Made by a program: the position numbers and the translations under genes. From Bacteroidota bacterium (GTDB lineage Bacteria; Bacteroidota; Ignavibacteria; UBA10030; UBA8401), in contig JALNZH010000005.1 of assembly GCA_023229405.1 (NCBI GenBank), positions 1 through 34,849 on the forward strand: a DNA stretch of 34,849 bases. Reading direction: 5' to 3'. Shown one piece after another: positions 32,452-34,849 of this stretch (position 1 is its first letter; the number at the start of each line of letters is the position of its first letter). Under the pieces are notes generated by a model that was not told the DNA's origin, made no database searches, and saw nothing but the letters and a program-made list of their open reading frames with translations.

Positions 32452-34849
32452 GCTATGCCTCTCTGTTATGTTATTTTTCATCACGGGTATTCATATCTCT
32501 TTTTCCCAAAGCCTTATCTCGATAACGCCGAATGGCGGGAAACAGGGATTGAGTTTTCCTGTTACGATCACCGGAAGCGGAACAAATTGGCAGAATTCTC
32601 CCTACGGGAATAGAGTTGAAATAATCTTTTCCGGTACCGGAATCACCGTCAGCAGTCCGACAATACAGAACGCAACAACAGCAACGGCAATAGTTACTAT
32701 CGGACCCGATGCAACACCGGGGAATCACACAGTACATGTCGCTTATTATGCGAGTTACATTTTTCAATACAATGTCTCACTGATTGATGGATTTTCCGTA
32801 GCAGATTCATTGATTCCAGCGATCAGTTCTGTAACTCCTACTACTGCGATGCAGGGAGCGACGGGCGTCTTGATGGATATTTATGGCGAGGATACGCCAT
32901 GGTCGTCAACTGGAGGAGACAGCATACAGATACTCTTTAGTGGAGATGGAATATTGAGTAGACCGGCATCCGCACTTTCCTCTACACATATCACTGTTCC
33001 GGTCACGATTGACAGTAATGCCACAATTTCTACCAGGAGCGTTACAGTACAGCAGTATGTCGGCGGGATAATCACACATCAAGTGACAAAGCAAAATTGT
33101 TTTACGGTGACAAGTCCACCGCCTGAAATAAAGGCAATCACACCGAAGAGCGGACTACAAGCCACAAGCTTTCCAGTAACAATTACCGGATACGGCACAA
33201 ATTGGCAAAACTCACCCTACGGAAACAGGGTGGAGATATCATTTTCCGGAAGTGGAATCAGTGTCTCCAATCCAACGATTAAAAATGCAACAACAGCAAC
33301 GGCAACCGTCACTATTGAACCTAATGCAACTCCCGGCAGCCGGACTGTGTATCTGTCGTATTATGCAAACTATAGCTACCAACATAGTATATCACTAATT
33401 AATGGATTCTCAGTTACTGACTCACTATTTCCGACGATTACTAGCATTTCTCCTTCTGCAGCAATGCAGGGAAAGGCCGGTGAATCGATAGATATCTATG
33501 GCGAAGATACACACTGGTCGCAAATTGGAGGAGATAGTATTCAAGTGGATTTAGACGGAGGCGGAGTTATCGTGCGAGAAATTGTTGCCTTTTCTTCAAC
33601 GCATATTAATTGTCTATTAGATGTAGACAGCAATGCAACAGTATCGGTACGCAATGTGACCGTGCGGCAATATGCCAACGGCATCATCACGAGTCAATCA
33701 AAAAAAGTAAGCGGTTTTACGATAACGAGTTTACCGCCGCGTCTCATATCCATTACGCCGAACAACGGAAAACAAGGGATGAGTTTTCCGATAACGATCA
33801 CCGGCAAAGGAACAAATTGGCAGAATTCACCATATGGAAACAGAGTGGAAATATTATTTACTGGAGCGGGCGGAATCAGTGTCAGCAATCCGACGATACA
33901 AAACGCAACGACAGCGACAGCCACAGTTACCATTTCACCCAATGCAACACCTGGTGTCAATACCTTCAATCTAATCTATTATTCAAATTATTCGTATCAG
34001 TATAGTCTCTCACTGCAGAATGCATTCACGGTTGCCGATTCACTGCTGCCTGTCATCATCGGCATTACCCCTTCCTCGGCAACACAAGGGACTGCTGGTG
34101 TCATGTTGGACATTCTGGGAGAGGATACTCCCTGGTCGACTGACGCCGGTGATAGTATTGTCATCTTGTTTAGCGGAGGCGGAATAGTCGGCAAAACGGT
34201 GACAGCGCTTTCATCCACCCATCTTACGGCGAAGGCAGATATCGACAGTACTGCCGCAATTTCTACTAGAAGCATCACAGTGCGGCAATATGTCGGCGGA
34301 ATTATCACGCATCAGTTAACAAAAGAAAATTGTTTCACCGTGACCAATCCGCCACCGCAGATGGTTGCCGTGACGCCGAATAGTAAGAAACAAGGAATGA
34401 GCTTTCCGGTGACAATTACTGGTCGGGGTACATATTGGCAAAACGGACCCTACGGGAACAGAGTAGAAATATCGTTTTCCGGTAGCGGGATCGGTGTCAC
34501 AAATCCGGCAATACAAAACACAACAACAGCAACCGCGTACGTCACTATTGATCCCAATGCAACGCCGGGTAATCGTACCGTCAGCTTGACTTTCTATTCG
34601 TATAATAGTTATCAATATACTATCTCACTGCCAAATGGATTTACCGTAGTGGATTCTCTTTTCCCTTCCATCATCAGCATCAGTCCCTCTGCCGCAACCC
34701 AGGGGACGACCGGAGTGTCGGTGGATCTGTACGGAGAAGATACTCCCTGGTCGCAAATTGGGGGAGACAGCATTCAGGTGATTTTTGATAGCGGAGGAGT
34801 TCGTGCAAGAGAGATAACGGTAATAACTTCTTCCCATATCCACTGTTTG
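32432..34849 (+). CDS. Secreted tandem-repeat surface protein, IPT/TIG-like (3' end missing)
   Basis: An open frame of 806 codons runs to the right edge. A signal peptide opens the protein (LCLSVMLFFITGIHISFSQS), with AAGGA (32422-32426) 5 bases before the ATG. The rest is a series of about 205-residue units, each made of two beta-sandwich modules. Module A has the form ITPNGGKQGLSFPVTITG, GTNWQNSPYGNRVEI, NATTATAIVTI and ATPGNHTV; module B has SSVTPTTAMQGATG, DIYGEDTPWS, GGDSIQI and the ending VTVQQYVGGIITHQ. The wording is like IPT/TIG-type immunoglobulin folds, which are common in surface proteins of the FCB group. Three full units and most of a fourth are visible; the C-terminus and any secretion signal lie outside. 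It overlaps the ligase-like gene by 20 bases. Confidence 0.88.
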   Translation, partial: MRRRVVKLCLSVMLFFITGIHISFSQSLISITPNGGKQGLSFPVTITGSGTNWQNSPYGNRVEIIFSGTGITVSSPTIQNATTATAIVTIGPDATPGNHTVHVAYYASYIFQYNVSLIDGFSVADSLIPAISSVTPTTAMQGATGVLMDIYGEDTPWSSTGGDSIQILFSGDGILSRPASALSSTHITVPVTIDSNATISTRSVTVQQYVGGIITHQVTKQNCFTVTSPPPEIKAITPKSGLQATSFPVTITGYGTNWQNSPYGNRVEISFSGSGISVSNPTIKNATTATATVTIEPNATPGSRTVYLSYYANYSYQHSISLINGFSVTDSLFPTITSISPSAAMQGKAGESIDIYGEDTHWSQIGGDSIQVDLDGGGVIVREIVAFSSTHINCLLDVDSNATVSVRNVTVRQYANGIITSQSKKVSGFTITSLPPRLISITPNNGKQGMSFPITITGKGTNWQNSPYGNRVEILFTGAGGISVSNPTIQNATTATATVTISPNATPGVNTFNLIYYSNYSYQYSLSLQNAFTVADSLLPVIIGITPSSATQGTAGVMLDILGEDTPWSTDAGDSIVILFSGGGIVGKTVTALSSTHLTAKADIDSTAAISTRSITVRQYVGGIITHQLTKENCFTVTNPPPQMVAVTPNSKKQGMSFPVTITGRGTYWQNGPYGNRVEISFSGSGIGVTNPAIQNTTTATAYVTIDPNATPGNRTVSLTFYSYNSYQYTISLPNGFTVVDSLFPSIISISPSAATQGTTGVSVDLYGEDTPWSQIGGDSIQVIFDSGGVRAREITVITSSHIHCL
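32516..34849 (+). repeat. Coding tandem repeat, 615-618 bp period
   Basis: Unit boundaries at 32516, 33131, 33746 and 34364, aligned on the I-T-P codons. The first two units are 615 bases; the third is 618 because of one extra Gly codon in the GAGGISV segment. The fourth is cut by the window end. Units are clearly homologous but not identical, with the block encoding GTNWQNSPYGNRVEI the most conserved. Confidence 0.92.

Noticed and set aside
32516..34849. Repeats considered as a CRISPR array
   Set aside because: The period is about 615 bases, divisible by three, within one open frame with a signal peptide; these are protein domain repeats.

Overview
The window looks like a chromosomal segment from a bacterium of the FCB group, most likely an Ignavibacteria-like or related Bacteroidota/Chlorobiota lineage. 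That placement is inferred from several protein families common there (DUF2911, DUF3109, DUF3467, DUF4905, a DUF5723-like barrel, TPR lipoproteins), from the style of the multi-PAS histidine kinases, and from the intergenic repeat types. Many starts carry clear Shine-Dalgarno sequences (AAGGAG or AAAGGA), and GTG starts occur. No CRISPR array, rRNA, phage module or replication origin was seen.

Layout from left to right. 1-5615, all minus strand: a membrane CHASE3/PAS sensor running off the left edge, then a compact signalling cassette. In transcription order the cassette holds a small secreted protein ending in a CPPFC motif, a seven-helix membrane protein, a kinase-less TM-PAS protein, a full TM-PAS histidine kinase paralogous to it, and a NarL/LuxR response regulator. 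5739-8792, plus strand: dnaG primase followed by a DUF3095 protein with cyclase-like motifs, ending in a bidirectional terminator shared with the convergent icd gene. 8835-10611, minus strand: NADP isocitrate dehydrogenase preceded by a HIT protein. 10763-16478, plus strand: a TPR lipoprotein, a DUF3467 protein, a large beta-rich lipoprotein and an outer-membrane barrel candidate, with two terminators. 16619-21210, minus strand: glmM-type phosphohexomutase, dprA, a DUF3109 protein and rpoN; the last two overlap by one base (TAATG). 21211-21944 is an intergenic island with two inverted-repeat-bounded elements.

21945-23040 holds a DUF2911 protein (minus) and a tRNA-Gly(CCC) with terminator (plus). 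23182-29978, minus strand, is a likely redox operon: DUF4905 protein, membrane HdrD-like Fe-S reductase, a seven-CXXCH lipoprotein cytochrome fused to TPRs, an IS481-type integrase homologue whose first catalytic Asp is Phe and whose start overlaps the cytochrome stop by one base, and a small lipoprotein. 29979-30591 is a structured intergenic region. 30592-34849, plus strand: an O-antigen-ligase-like membrane protein with C-terminal TPRs, overlapping the start of a large secreted protein made of 615-618 bp tandem repeats that runs off the right edge.

The items most worth a second look are the cytochrome plus integrase-like coupling, the sensor cassette with its kinase-less paralogue, and the ligase plus repeat-protein pair.
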